64,000 nt of DNA. It comes from Ruminococcus flavefaciens (GTDB lineage: Bacteria > Bacillota > Clostridia > Oscillospirales > Ruminococcaceae). A program made the translations under genes and the position numbers. The stretch lies in the NCBI RefSeq assembly GCF_900116855.1, contig NZ_UETD01000005.1:186001-250000 (forward strand), given 5' to 3'. Under the pieces are notes generated by a model. That model worked only from the letters and a program-made list of their open reading frames with translations. It searched no databases and was not told the origin of the DNA. Positions 16,443 through 24,622 of this stretch are shown here, one piece after another. Position 1 is the stretch's first letter; each line of letters begins with the position of its first letter.

Positions 16443-18857
16443 ATGGAAAAAACATTTCTCAAACGAATCACAGCATTCTCCGCAGCACTCACAGTTATAG
16501 CAGGAGCAGCAGTTTCCTGCTCAAAGAAAGACAATGCATCCGAGGGCGGTAAGACAAAGGACGCAGCTCAGCTCATGGCAGGCGCATACAAGACCGAGCA
16601 GATCGACTGCGATATCGTTAACCCTACCTCCATTGCAAGGATCAGTGACGATAAGATCGTCATTACAGGATATGATGAGGAAAAGAATGCTCCTACATTA
16701 TATCTTACCGATAACGGTTTCTCGGAATTCAATGAGGTCAAGATGGAGATCCCCGAGGCAGAGGGCGATGTGGAAGTAAGATATGATAACTGTGTCGCTC
16801 CCGACGGAGAGATCATGGTGTTCGCTACATTTACCGATTACGGTGACGGAGAAAAGCCCGATTTCGACTCTCCCGACTTCAATCCCGACGAGTTCGACTT
16901 TGAAGAATACTACAGCAATGTATCATATTCATACAAGCTCTATGTTGTTGACATCGACGGAAAGGTAAAGTCTTCTGCCGATGTAACAGGTCTTGAGGAA
17001 TTTCAGGGCGACGAGAGCGGAAGCCTCAATATCGGCAGAGCTTCAGCTATAGGCGGCGGAAAGATGATCGCCACTGCATGGGGCGAGATGGAGGATTACA
17101 ACATCATAATCAACTCCGACGGCAAGGTAGAAGGCGAGCTCGATCTCGGAAACAGCAACTACGTCGACAGCTTCACCGCTATCGATGATGATACGATCGC
17201 AGTATGCGGCTATTTTGGCGGCAAGGAGTACGTCAAGTACCTCGATGCGGGAACTCTGAAGGAAACAGGCGAGCAGATCGACCTCTCAGAGGCAGGCCTT
17301 GAGGGTCAGATGGGAAGCGTGTTCAAGGGAACAGGCGACTATAAGCTCTATATAAACGGCTCATCGGGTCTTTTCGGCATCACTGAGGACGGCAAGTCCA
17401 CAGAGATCGTCAACTGGCTGGATTCCGACCTCGGAGACGGCGGTATACAGTCACTTTTAATTCTTGATGACGGAGATTTCGTAGTATGCTATAACGACTA
17501 CAGCGGCGGAGACTACGGCAACAGCGGCGCTACACTTTATAAGCTCACAAAGCGCGATGCTTCCGAAATGGAGAACACAAAGGTCATCACTGTCGGCGTT
17601 CTCTATGACGACTGGGCTGTAAAGGAGAAGATATCCGCATACAATAAGAAAAATGACGATGTCCGCTTTAAGATGGTGGATTACAGCAAGTACGACAACT
17701 ACGAGGAAGAGACAGGAAAGACACTGTCATCGGGCGCAGATCAGCTCAAGAAGGATATAGTTTCAGGCAATGCACCCGATATGATCGTTTCATATAACGG
17801 CGCTATCATCAGCAGCCTCTACAACAAGGGACTCTTCGTTGACCTTTATGAGTACATGGATAAGGACAGCGACATCAACAAGGACGACATCATGCCCAAC
17901 GTGCTCAATGCCTGCGAGATCGACGGCAAGCTCCTCTCTATCGCACCTTCATTCAATGTAAGCACAATGATCGCCAAGAAGAAGTTCATCGACAAGGAAA
18001 ACTGGTCTCCCGATGACCTTATCGAGGCATATGAAAACCTTCCCGACGGTATGAGACTTACAGCACTTGACTGCAAGGAGCAGATGCTCTCATTCATGAT
18101 GGGCGTTCTCAATAACTGTATAGATTATCAGAAGGGCACCTGCAACTTTGATACTCCCGAGACAAGAAAGCTTCTTGCTTTCGTAGACCGGTTCCCGTCA
18201 AGCGAAGACCTTGTGGACTGGGAGGATCAGAGCGCTATGCAGGAGATGTTCTCCGAGGACAACTTCAAGGAGGACAAGGTACTTGTTCAGGAGCTTTACA
18301 TCTCAGACTTCCGCGAGTACACAAGAGAGATCAAGGGCAGATACAAGGGCGATGACATCGTATTTGTCGGCAATCCCACAACAGATGGCAGAGGCGCTGT
18401 TCTTACACTTGACAAGCACTTTGCTATCCTTTCCAACGCAGAGGACAAGGAAGTATGCTGGAACTTCATCAAGGAATTCCTGTTACCTGCTGAGGACGGC
18501 GAGGAGAGTATGTACAGCTACGGCTTCCCCTCACTGAAGTCGGAATTTGACAAGCTTGCTGACGAGAGCATGGAAAAGCCCAAGTACAAGGATGAGAACG
18601 GCAAGGAAGTAGAAGAAGACCTCACATACTATACATCTTCCAAGGAGATCAAGGTCGATCCTCTTACAAAGGAAGAGAGAGACTTCATCGTTGATTACAT
18701 CGAGAGCGCTGACAACGTATCAGCTGACTTTGATCCCGAGGTAGAGTCAATCATAGAGGAAGAGATAATGGCATACATTGGCGGTGAAAAGACTGCCGAT
18801 GAGGTCATCGACCTTATCCAGAGCAGAGTTTCAATACTCGTAAGCGAGCAGAGCTGA
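16443..18857 (+). CDS. solute-binding lipoprotein with propeller-like N-terminal half
   Basis: An 804-residue lipoprotein: the lipobox gives Cys26 in AAVSC. Residues about 45-370 are beta-rich repeats (DDKIVITGYD, GGKMIATAW, DDTIAVCGY, DDGDFVVCYND) that look like a beta-propeller. Residues about 375-800 are a family 1 extracellular solute-binding domain (VITVGVLYDDWAVKEKI at its start, GNAPDMIV near 445). It is strongly acidic throughout. Last gene of cluster A, followed by a terminator. The binding half should serve the two permeases; the propeller half may dock to the wall, a glycan or the adaptor. About twice the usual length for the family. Confidence 0.85.
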   Translation: MEKTFLKRITAFSAALTVIAGAAVSCSKKDNASEGGKTKDAAQLMAGAYKTEQIDCDIVNPTSIARISDDKIVITGYDEEKNAPTLYLTDNGFSEFNEVKMEIPEAEGDVEVRYDNCVAPDGEIMVFATFTDYGDGEKPDFDSPDFNPDEFDFEEYYSNVSYSYKLYVVDIDGKVKSSADVTGLEEFQGDESGSLNIGRASAIGGGKMIATAWGEMEDYNIIINSDGKVEGELDLGNSNYVDSFTAIDDDTIAVCGYFGGKEYVKYLDAGTLKETGEQIDLSEAGLEGQMGSVFKGTGDYKLYINGSSGLFGITEDGKSTEIVNWLDSDLGDGGIQSLLILDDGDFVVCYNDYSGGDYGNSGATLYKLTKRDASEMENTKVITVGVLYDDWAVKEKISAYNKKNDDVRFKMVDYSKYDNYEEETGKTLSSGADQLKKDIVSGNAPDMIVSYNGAIISSLYNKGLFVDLYEYMDKDSDINKDDIMPNVLNACEIDGKLLSIAPSFNVSTMIAKKKFIDKENWSPDDLIEAYENLPDGMRLTALDCKEQMLSFMMGVLNNCIDYQKGTCNFDTPETRKLLAFVDRFPSSEDLVDWEDQSAMQEMFSEDNFKEDKVLVQELYISDFREYTREIKGRYKGDDIVFVGNPTTDGRGAVLTLDKHFAILSNAEDKEVCWNFIKEFLLPAEDGEESMYSYGFPSLKSEFDKLADESMEKPKYKDENGKEVEEDLTYYTSSKEIKVDPLTKEERDFIVDYIESADNVSADFDPEVESIIEEEIMAYIGGEKTADEVIDLIQSRVSILVSEQS

Positions 18858-18926
18858 TAACAGCGCTGTATAATAATTCATGTTATTCACATATTTTCGT
18901 ATATAAATACAACCTCCTTATTTTTG

Positions 18927-18960
18927 GCGCTGCCGCCCGAACAACGGCAGCGCTCTTTCC
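18927..18960 (+). terminator. Rho-independent terminator of cluster A
   Basis: GCGCTGCCG/CGGCAGCGC 9-bp stem with a 9-base loop, followed by TCTTTCCTTTAT. Confidence 0.85.
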
Positions 18961-19031
18961 TTTATACAGACTTTTGCAATAGATTATGCATATGAGGCTA
19001 TAAAAAAAACAAATAATTTTTTGTCTATCTA

Positions 19032-19060
19032 TTGACAAATATGGACAAAGGTGGTATACT
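19032..19060 (+). promoter_or_regulatory. sigma-A promoter of the first DUF4190-type gene
   Basis: TTGACA (19032-19037), 17-base spacer ending GTGG, TATACT (19055-19060). Nearly identical to the promoter at 19935-19963. Confidence 0.92.
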
Positions 19061-19095
19061 TTATGTATTATAATACCTTTAGGGAGGATTTTATC

Positions 19096-19485
19096 ATGGA
19101 TAATAATTACAACAACGACAACAATCAGCAGAATATGTCTACTGATCCTTACGCACAGGGCGGCGGCTATGTTCAGGACCCTTACAACAACATGAATGGT
19201 GCTCCTAAGCCGAACGGAATGGCGATCGCTTCTCTCGTACTCGGCATTCTTTCATTAGTGCTCTGCTGCTTCAGCCTTATCGCTATCATTCTTGGCGTTA
19301 TCGGTCTGGTTCTCGGTCTCAAGGCTAAGAAGGACAATCCTTCGGGTCTGGCTACCGCAGGCGTTGTACTGAGCATTATCGGTGTTGCTCTTGCAGCAGG
19401 TCTCTGGATATTCAGCGTTGTTGCAGGCGAATCACTCAAGGACTGGGCAGAGAGCCTTCAGGACGGCGCTCTTTTCATCAAGTAA
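19096..19485 (+). CDS. DUF4190-type small membrane protein
   Basis: 129 residues. An Asn/Gln/Tyr/Gly-rich cytoplasmic tail of about 35 residues precedes a DUF4190-like pair of hydrophobic hairpins (about 37-70 and 80-110) with the typical PNGMAIASLVLGILS and AGVVLSIIGV segments. Start: the ATG at 19096, seven bases after GGGAGGA; the upstream in-frame start codons lie inside the promoter. The DUF2752 gene begins three bases after the stop. The role of this family is not known; the tail suggests interaction with another cytoplasmic component. Confidence 0.85.
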   Translation: MDNNYNNDNNQQNMSTDPYAQGGGYVQDPYNNMNGAPKPNGMAIASLVLGILSLVLCCFSLIAIILGVIGLVLGLKAKKDNPSGLATAGVVLSIIGVALAAGLWIFSVVAGESLKDWAESLQDGALFIK

Positions 19486-19488
19486 GAT

Positions 19489-19884
19489 ATGTCTAAACGA
19501 CTGAGAATAATAATAGGTGCGGCGGCGCCTCTGGCGGTCGCTGTCCTGTTTGCTCTCAGGAATTACATAATAGGGCTTGAGAAGTTCTTTCCCGAGTGCT
19601 ATGTGCATAGAACGACGGGATTATGGTGTACCGGCTGCGGAAATACAAGGAGCGTCAATGATCTGCTCCACCTGCATTTCATCACAGCCTTTCGCGATAA
19701 CCCTGCAATGCCTATCATAGCAATACTGCTGTTGATGCTTTATCTGGAAACAGTTATCGGCATAAGCGGCAGAGAGGTAAAGCTGCTTCCCCGTAAGGGA
19801 CTTTTCTGGGGTATTTTTATTGGTGCCTTCATGGTCTTTTATGTGCTGAGGAATATATTTCCCGTGCTGGGTCCTGTATCTTAA
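19489..19884 (+). CDS. DUF2752-family membrane protein
   Basis: 131 residues with three helices (about 8-25, 62-85 and 103-122). The DUF2752 hallmark is present: CTGCGNTRSVNDLLH, with paired cysteines near residues 46-49. Function of the family is unknown. The gene starts three bases after the DUF4190-type gene and has no Shine-Dalgarno of its own, so translation is probably coupled. The family commonly travels with small TM2, CD225 or DUF4190-type proteins, as here. A terminator follows directly. Confidence 0.88.
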   Translation: MSKRLRIIIGAAAPLAVAVLFALRNYIIGLEKFFPECYVHRTTGLWCTGCGNTRSVNDLLHLHFITAFRDNPAMPIIAILLLMLYLETVIGISGREVKLLPRKGLFWGIFIGAFMVFYVLRNIFPVLGPVS

Positions 19885-19897
19885 AGATGACACAAAT

Positions 19898-19930
19898 AAG
19901 CTCCCGTATTTATGCGGGAGCTTGTTTTTA
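19898..19930 (+). terminator. Rho-independent terminator after the DUF2752 gene
   Basis: AAGCTCCCG/CGGGAGCTT 9-bp stem with an 8-base loop, then TGTTTTTA. Confidence 0.9.
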
Positions 19931-19934
19931 TATA

Positions 19935-19963
19935 TTGACAAATTTCGGCAAAAATGGTATACT
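19935..19963 (+). promoter_or_regulatory. sigma-A promoter of the second DUF4190-type gene
   Basis: TTGACA (19935-19940), 17-base spacer ending ATGG, TATACT (19958-19963). The leader TACCTTTAGGAGG also matches that of the first paralogue. Confidence 0.92.
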
Positions 19964-20000
19964 TTATTTATTAAACAGTACCTTTAGGAGGGTCTTTTAA

Positions 20001-20666
20001 ATGGATAATAATTATAACAACGGACAGCAGGGAGGTAATCAGAACCTGCCTGAGCCCACCGAGGAGATCACGGGATATATAGACGGTCCCGACCCTAACG
20101 CTCCTCAGGGCGGCTACCCAAATAACAGTGCTCCTTACGGTCAGCAGCAGAACAGCTATCAGAGCAGCGGCGCTACCTACGGACAGCAGCAGGGCGGCTA
20201 TCAGAACGGCAGCGCTCCCTATGGTCAGCAGCAGGGCTATCAGAACGGACCTAATCCCAATTACTACGGACCTCAGAATCCATATCAGCAGCAGGGCTAT
20301 CAGAACGGTCCCGCTCCCAATTACTATGGCCCTCAGAATCCGTATCAGCAGAATATTCAGAACCCCTATCAGGCACCTCCCGAGGGCAGCGTGGGAATGG
20401 CTGTTGCTTCAATGGTGCTGGGTATAGTAGGCTTCCTCATTTCATGCTGCTTTTACCCTGTTACAATAGTAATGGCTGTGGTCGGTCTTATTCTCGGCGC
20501 AGTTGCTATCAAGAAGGGACCCGCAGGCAAGGGAATGGCTGTTACCGGTATCGTACTTTCCATTATATCACTGGCTTTCGCTGTACTGGTCATCATACTT
20601 GCAGCATCGGCAGGTACAACCTCGTTGTGGGATGCTATTGAGGATATGGCTCTGTTTATAAAGTAA
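20001..20666 (+). CDS. DUF4190-type membrane protein with Gln/Tyr/Gly-rich tail
   Basis: 221 residues. The first 125 or so are low-complexity and rich in Gln, Tyr, Gly, Asn and Pro (YGQQQ, GYQNG, NPYQQ repeated). The last 90 form a DUF4190-like double hairpin (GMAVASMVLGIVG and GMAVTGIVLSIIS). Paralogue of the 19096 protein, with the same start MDNNYNN and the same promoter and leader, so a whole transcription unit was duplicated and the tail then expanded. Function unknown. The composition resembles prion-like or phase-separating tails. AGGAGG precedes the ATG; a terminator follows. Confidence 0.85.
   Translation: MDNNYNNGQQGGNQNLPEPTEEITGYIDGPDPNAPQGGYPNNSAPYGQQQNSYQSSGATYGQQQGGYQNGSAPYGQQQGYQNGPNPNYYGPQNPYQQQGYQNGPAPNYYGPQNPYQQNIQNPYQAPPEGSVGMAVASMVLGIVGFLISCCFYPVTIVMAVVGLILGAVAIKKGPAGKGMAVTGIVLSIISLAFAVLVIILAASAGTTSLWDAIEDMALFIK
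20226..20345 (+). repeat. two tandem 60-base coding repeats
   Basis: 20226-20285 and 20286-20345 are near-identical 60-base units coding for QQQGYQNGP-PNYYGPQNPY. Differences are mostly at third positions, so the duplication is recent or selected at protein level. Confidence 0.85.
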
Positions 20667-20704
20667 GCAGAAAGATCCGTATCGTATTGCAAATACATAA
20701 TAAA

Positions 20705-20740
20705 TGCCCCTGAGTGTTCAATGAGCGCTCGGGGGCTTTT
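20705..20740 (+). terminator. Rho-independent terminator
   Basis: An 11-bp stem (GCCCCTGAGTG with its GCGCTCGGGGGC partner, two G-T pairs), then TTTT. Confidence 0.88.
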
Positions 20741-20782
20741 CGCGCTATAGATATAAAAAGCGGCAGTTTTTCTCCGCGGACG

Positions 20783-20811
20783 TTGATTTATTTAAATTTA
20801 TATGTTATAAT
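20783..20811 (+). promoter_or_regulatory. sigma-A promoter of the flippase gene
   Basis: TTGATT (20783-20788), 17-base AT-rich spacer, TATAAT (20806-20811); the start codon is about 40 bases after the expected transcription start. Confidence 0.8.
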
Positions 20812-20856
20812 AAATTGTGTATAATACTATCATGTAAACTGTTCGGAGTGTGGAAA

Positions 20857-22287
20857 ATGAATAAATACAAAAAGCTTGCTCTTAATACAGTCGTCTTTGC
20901 CATAGGTGTATTCGGCTCAAAGATACTGGTAATCCTGCTGACAAGACTGTATGCACATAATATCGACGATGTAAACAGCGGAGTAAAGGACCTCCTTGAG
21001 ACTACTCTGCTCCTCATACAGCCTGTGTTCACATTCGCGCTTCAGGAGTACCTTATCCGTTTTGGTCTCGATAAGGCTTACGACAAGAGGGAGGTCTTCA
21101 CCACCTCAAGCATGATAACTCTGGGAGGAATGGCGTTAATGGCGGTATGCGTCCCCATAATGCGGGGATTGCCTGCCCTGAACTTCCTCAAGGGCTATAC
21201 ACTTCTGTTCATAGCCTATACCGCCATGTCGTCCCTGCGAATGCTTTGCCAGAATTTCGTCCGTTCAAGGGATATGGTAAAGCTTTTCTCCCTTGACGGC
21301 ATACTGACCACTCTGACCTTCTTCCTGTTCAACATCATGTTCATATCAAAGATGCATATGGGCGTCAAGGGCTTCCTCCTTGCGGTCATACTCTCGGACA
21401 GCTGCTCAGTCGTGTTCCTCTTTGTTGCGGCAAAGCTCCGTGACTTCCTGAACAGGGAGTACTTCAACCCCGACCTTGCAAGGGAAATGATGCGCTTTGC
21501 AGGTCCCCTTATCCCCACCATAGTGATGTGGGCGATAACCTCACTCTCCGACAGGCTTTTCCTCAGAGTGATGCACAGCGACTATCATGAGCTGGGAGAG
21601 GGTGCCGTAGGTCTTTACGGCTATGCCAACAAGATACCGAACCTCATTTCCGTGGTCTCTACCATATTCTTTCAGGCATGGAGTATGTCCGCCATAACAG
21701 AGAACGACTCCGCAGACAGGAACAAGTTCTACGAAAGGGTGTTCTCAGCCTATGAAGCCATAATGTTCATGGCAGGCGCAGGACTTCTCCTCATAATCAA
21801 GCCCGTTACTTCTTTCCTTGTTCCCTCGGACACGTTTTCGGTGTATGAGAATGTTTACATCTACACTCCCATACTTGTTGTGGCAGTAATATTCATGTGC
21901 TTCAACCAGTTCCTCGGCAGCATCTACACTGCTACCAAGCACCCGAAAAACGCCTGCTGGACAGCTCTTGTTGCCTGCGGCATAAATATCCCCATGAACT
22001 ACTTCCTCATTCCTCTCTGGGGCATTCAGGGAGCAGCTGTGGCAACTCTCCTCAGCTATCTCATATGCTTCTGGGCAAGAATAATCGACGCAAGGTACTA
22101 TGTGCCGTTCAGGTTCAATGCTGTCAGGAACCTCATCAATACAGGTGTGCTGCTGGTAATGGCAGTGCTTATCATTGGCTCGCCCAAGCTGTATCTGCTG
22201 TGGGTGTTCCTGCTGTTCGCGTATATCATGTTCACAAACTATCAGGCAATAATCGACACAGCAAAAAAGCTTCTCAAAAGGAGCTGA
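20857..22287 (+). CDS. polysaccharide/lipid flippase of the MATE-like (Wzx/MurJ) superfamily
   Basis: 476 residues with about 12-14 membrane helices, the usual length for oligosaccharide flippases (Polysacc_synt family). The N-terminus LALNTVVFAIGVFGSKILV is characteristic of this group. It should move undecaprenyl-linked sugar repeats across the membrane for cell-surface polysaccharide. Start: the ATG at 20857 after GGAG; an upstream start would precede the binding site. No glycosyltransferases lie next to it, so it is unlinked from a surface-polysaccharide locus. The deoD gene follows after 54 bases and may share the transcript. Confidence 0.85.
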   Translation: MNKYKKLALNTVVFAIGVFGSKILVILLTRLYAHNIDDVNSGVKDLLETTLLLIQPVFTFALQEYLIRFGLDKAYDKREVFTTSSMITLGGMALMAVCVPIMRGLPALNFLKGYTLLFIAYTAMSSLRMLCQNFVRSRDMVKLFSLDGILTTLTFFLFNIMFISKMHMGVKGFLLAVILSDSCSVVFLFVAAKLRDFLNREYFNPDLAREMMRFAGPLIPTIVMWAITSLSDRLFLRVMHSDYHELGEGAVGLYGYANKIPNLISVVSTIFFQAWSMSAITENDSADRNKFYERVFSAYEAIMFMAGAGLLLIIKPVTSFLVPSDTFSVYENVYIYTPILVVAVIFMCFNQFLGSIYTATKHPKNACWTALVACGINIPMNYFLIPLWGIQGAAVATLLSYLICFWARIIDARYYVPFRFNAVRNLINTGVLLVMAVLIIGSPKLYLLWVFLLFAYIMFTNYQAIIDTAKKLLKRS

Positions 22288-22341
22288 AAACGATCATGAC
22301 GGGACACCGTCCCTTATAAACAACAAAGGAGGAATCATATC

Positions 22342-23052
22342 ATGCCGACACCACATAACAATGCAAAGAAAGGCGACATCGCCAAAACAGTTCTCATGCC
22401 CGGAGACCCTCTGAGAGCAAAGTTCATTGCCGAGAATTACCTTGAGGATCCTGTCTGCTACAACGAGGTAAGAGGTATGCTGGGCTATACGGGCAAGTAC
22501 AAGGGAGCTCCCGTATCCGTGCAGGGAAGCGGCATGGGTATGCCTTCCATAGGTATATACTCATGGGAGCTTTTCAACGAGTACGGCGTTGAGAACATCA
22601 TCAGAGTAGGCACAGCAGGAGCCATTGCGGACGATGTTCAGCTCCGCGACGTCGTTATCGGAATGAGCGCCAGCACCAATTCCGCCTACGCCTCACAGTA
22701 CAGACTTCCCGGCACATATGCTCCCACAGCCTCATGGAGCCTTATCTCCGCAGCGGTAAAGGCTGCACAGGAAAAGGGCGGAAGTTTCCATGTGGGCAAT
22801 ATCTTTTCCAGCGACACCTTCTACGATGACGCCGACAGCCTTGCACAGTGGCAGAAGATGGGAGTGCTGGCTATCGAGATGGAGGCGGCTGCACTCTACA
22901 TGAACGCCGCAAGGGCAGGGAAGAACGCTCTCTGCATACTGACTGTTTCGGACTGCCCGCTGAAAGGGCTTTCCACTACTGCCGAGGAGAGACAGACCAC
23001 CTTCCGCGACATGATGGAGATAGCTCTGGAGACCGCATATTCCGTAAAATGA
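22342..23052 (+). CDS. deoD: purine-nucleoside phosphorylase, DeoD type
   Basis: 236 residues, the normal DeoD length. It catalyses phosphorolysis of purine (deoxy)nucleosides to base plus (deoxy)ribose-1-phosphate in salvage. Visible signatures: the phosphate loop MPGDPLRAKFIAENY (about 20-34), GSGMGMPSIGIYSWEL (about 64-79), RVGTAGAI (about 89-96), and the purine-site EMEAAALY followed by SDCPLKG. AAGGAGG precedes the ATG. It stands 54 bases after the flippase and is followed by the possible small-RNA locus. Confidence 0.95.
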   Translation: MPTPHNNAKKGDIAKTVLMPGDPLRAKFIAENYLEDPVCYNEVRGMLGYTGKYKGAPVSVQGSGMGMPSIGIYSWELFNEYGVENIIRVGTAGAIADDVQLRDVVIGMSASTNSAYASQYRLPGTYAPTASWSLISAAVKAAQEKGGSFHVGNIFSSDTFYDDADSLAQWQKMGVLAIEMEAAALYMNAARAGKNALCILTVSDCPLKGLSTTAEERQTTFRDMMEIALETAYSVK

Positions 23053-23066
23053 AAATTTCAGAGTAA

Positions 23067-23110
23067 TTTAAGGTAACTTTAAGATTATTTTAAGGTTGGA
23101 TTGGTATATT
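23067..23110 (+). promoter_or_regulatory. triple OmpR-type direct repeat upstream of a -10 element
   Basis: TTTAAGG (23067), TTTAAGA (23078) and TTTAAGG (23089) recur at an exact 11-base period, one helical turn, as bound by dimers of OmpR/PhoB-family regulators. Nine bases on is TATATT (23105-23110). The repeats cover where the -35 would be, fitting an activated promoter. The arrangement matches that before the FtsX operon (2917-2950). The cognate regulator is unknown. Confidence 0.55.
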
Positions 23111-23116
23111 ATTAGT

Positions 23117-23195
23117 GGATTAAGTAATCCCCCAATTCCCCTTCTATATTTATTCATTTTATTTGTATAGCTATGCATCACTGCATAGCTTTTTG
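23117..23195 (+). ncRNA. possible small RNA with C-rich single-stranded patch
   Basis: Between the regulated promoter above and an intrinsic terminator (AGCTATGCA/TGCATAGCT stem, 23169-23190, then TTTT) lie about 50 bases without any reading frame. They contain AATCCCCCAATTCCCC, two C runs of the kind Gram-positive small RNAs use to block Shine-Dalgarno sequences. The total would be about 80 bases. The alternative is that this is only the 3' end of the deoD transcript. Confidence 0.4.
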
Positions 23196-23213
23196 CTTTA
23201 TACGGATATATGT

Positions 23214-23258
23214 GCATAAAAAGGCGCAGCAGCTCCCGAACGGAAACTGCTGCGCCTT
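23214..23258 (-). terminator. Rho-independent terminator of the NatAB-type operon
   Basis: AAGGCGCAGCAG pairs with CTGCTGCGCCTT (12 bp, 14-base loop). On the minus strand it ends in TTTTTAT. On the plus strand it also ends in TTTT, so it may work both ways. Confidence 0.88.
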
Positions 23259-23281
23259 TTCATGGGGAAAGGGAAGAGGAA

Positions 23282-24622
23282 TCAATCCTCGATGGTTTTG
23301 CCGTTTTTCTTGAATCTGGACTTCTGTCCGAAGTTCAGCGACATGGTGAGTATCTTGTCTGACTTGAAAAGCTTCAGTGCGAAGAACATCACCACTGCGA
23401 ATACTATTATCTGATATACCAGACCTATCCATAACTCGGTGGTATTGCCGAACATGAGATTGGGAATGGCGGTGAAAGTATGAGTAAAGGGGATAGCGTA
23501 AACTATGAGCTTAGGTACCGTGGGGAGCGAGTTCACATCTGTGAACATGGTCACGAACCATGGTATCATTACCATCATCATTATTGGAAGGAGCATTGTC
23601 TGCGCCGACTTTGAATCGTTTACCAGTGCGCCAAGTATAATGGAGATCGCAAGGCAGATCATAATGGTGATGAAGAGCTGAACTCCCACAATGAGATAAT
23701 CCGTAACGCCGAGATTAAGTCCCAGCTGCTTCATGGCATCTCCTGCGGAGAGGACTTTGCCGACCTCATCCGAAACACCGAGGTCGCTTGTTATAGCTCC
23801 TGTCATGCCCTTTGAGTAAGCCGAGAAGCCGAACATCATAACGCCTGCATTGATGAGAGCTACGATAGCAGCTGCAAGCATCTTTGCTGTTATTACGGAG
23901 CCTCTTGAAACAGGTGCCGAGAGCAGTGTCTCAAGGGTCTTGTCTATCTTCTCGTTTGATATAGATGCTATCAGTGACTGGGACGTCATGAGAATGAGCA
24001 CCATTATTATAATGGGGAGTATCATGTTTGTTGAGGTGATCTTGCCGAGGACAACTCCGCTTGATATCTTTGCGGACTTGTCGGCGACAACCGTCTGGTT
24101 GACTACCGTAAGCTCCGACTCGATATGTTTAAGGTCCTCCTCAGAGACACCCTTCTGCTTCGATATCTCAATGGAAACATACTTGTTTATGAGGGCCTCG
24201 GTGGTATCTGTGCCGCCTGTGAGACCACTGAACGTGGAAGCGGACTTCAGCTTTGACACCGAGATTATCTCGGGCTTTTCACCGCTTGCCAGCTGGTCTG
24301 CGAAGCCCTTTGGAAGAACAACGTAGCTCTTGAAGCTGTTATCCTTGAAGCCTGAGGCGTAATCCTCGCCGTTTACGGTGACCTTGTTTACCTTGGCACC
24401 GTTACTCTCCATGTCCTTTATCAGTTCATGGGTGACGTCGCTGTCGTCCATATCGCAGATATAGACGTTGGTATTCTTTGCGTCCTCAGCGAGCTCGCTG
24501 GTTACGGACTGCATAACATTTCCCATGAGCCAGAAAAGGGCGAGGGAAACCACCAGTCCCAGTATCATCTGAGCGTTTATGAGTTCGGTGAGTTCTTTTT
24601 TCAGGAGGTTAATGAATTTCAT
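23282..24622 (-). CDS. ABC-2 type exporter permease (NatB-like)
   Basis: 446 residues with one N-terminal helix (about 18-38), an extracytoplasmic segment to about 205, and five further helices to about 425: the ABC2_membrane_3/NatB layout. It should be the channel of an exporter with the ATPase encoded upstream, whose gene it overlaps by 14 bases. NatAB in Bacillus exports sodium; many homologues export other substrates, so the cargo is uncertain. The C-terminus is basic (GQKSRFKKNGK). Confidence 0.9.
   Translation of the reverse strand: MKFINLLKKELTELINAQMILGLVVSLALFWLMGNVMQSVTSELAEDAKNTNVYICDMDDSDVTHELIKDMESNGAKVNKVTVNGEDYASGFKDNSFKSYVVLPKGFADQLASGEKPEIISVSKLKSASTFSGLTGGTDTTEALINKYVSIEISKQKGVSEEDLKHIESELTVVNQTVVADKSAKISSGVVLGKITSTNMILPIIIMVLILMTSQSLIASISNEKIDKTLETLLSAPVSRGSVITAKMLAAAIVALINAGVMMFGFSAYSKGMTGAITSDLGVSDEVGKVLSAGDAMKQLGLNLGVTDYLIVGVQLFITIMICLAISIILGALVNDSKSAQTMLLPIMMMVMIPWFVTMFTDVNSLPTVPKLIVYAIPFTHTFTAIPNLMFGNTTELWIGLVYQIIVFAVVMFFALKLFKSDKILTMSLNFGQKSRFKKNGKTIED

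Noticed and set aside
20130..20360. Frameshifted or corrupted gene because of the repetitive sequence
   Set aside because: The reading frame stays open through all repeats and the membrane part downstream is intact; differences between units are mostly synonymous.
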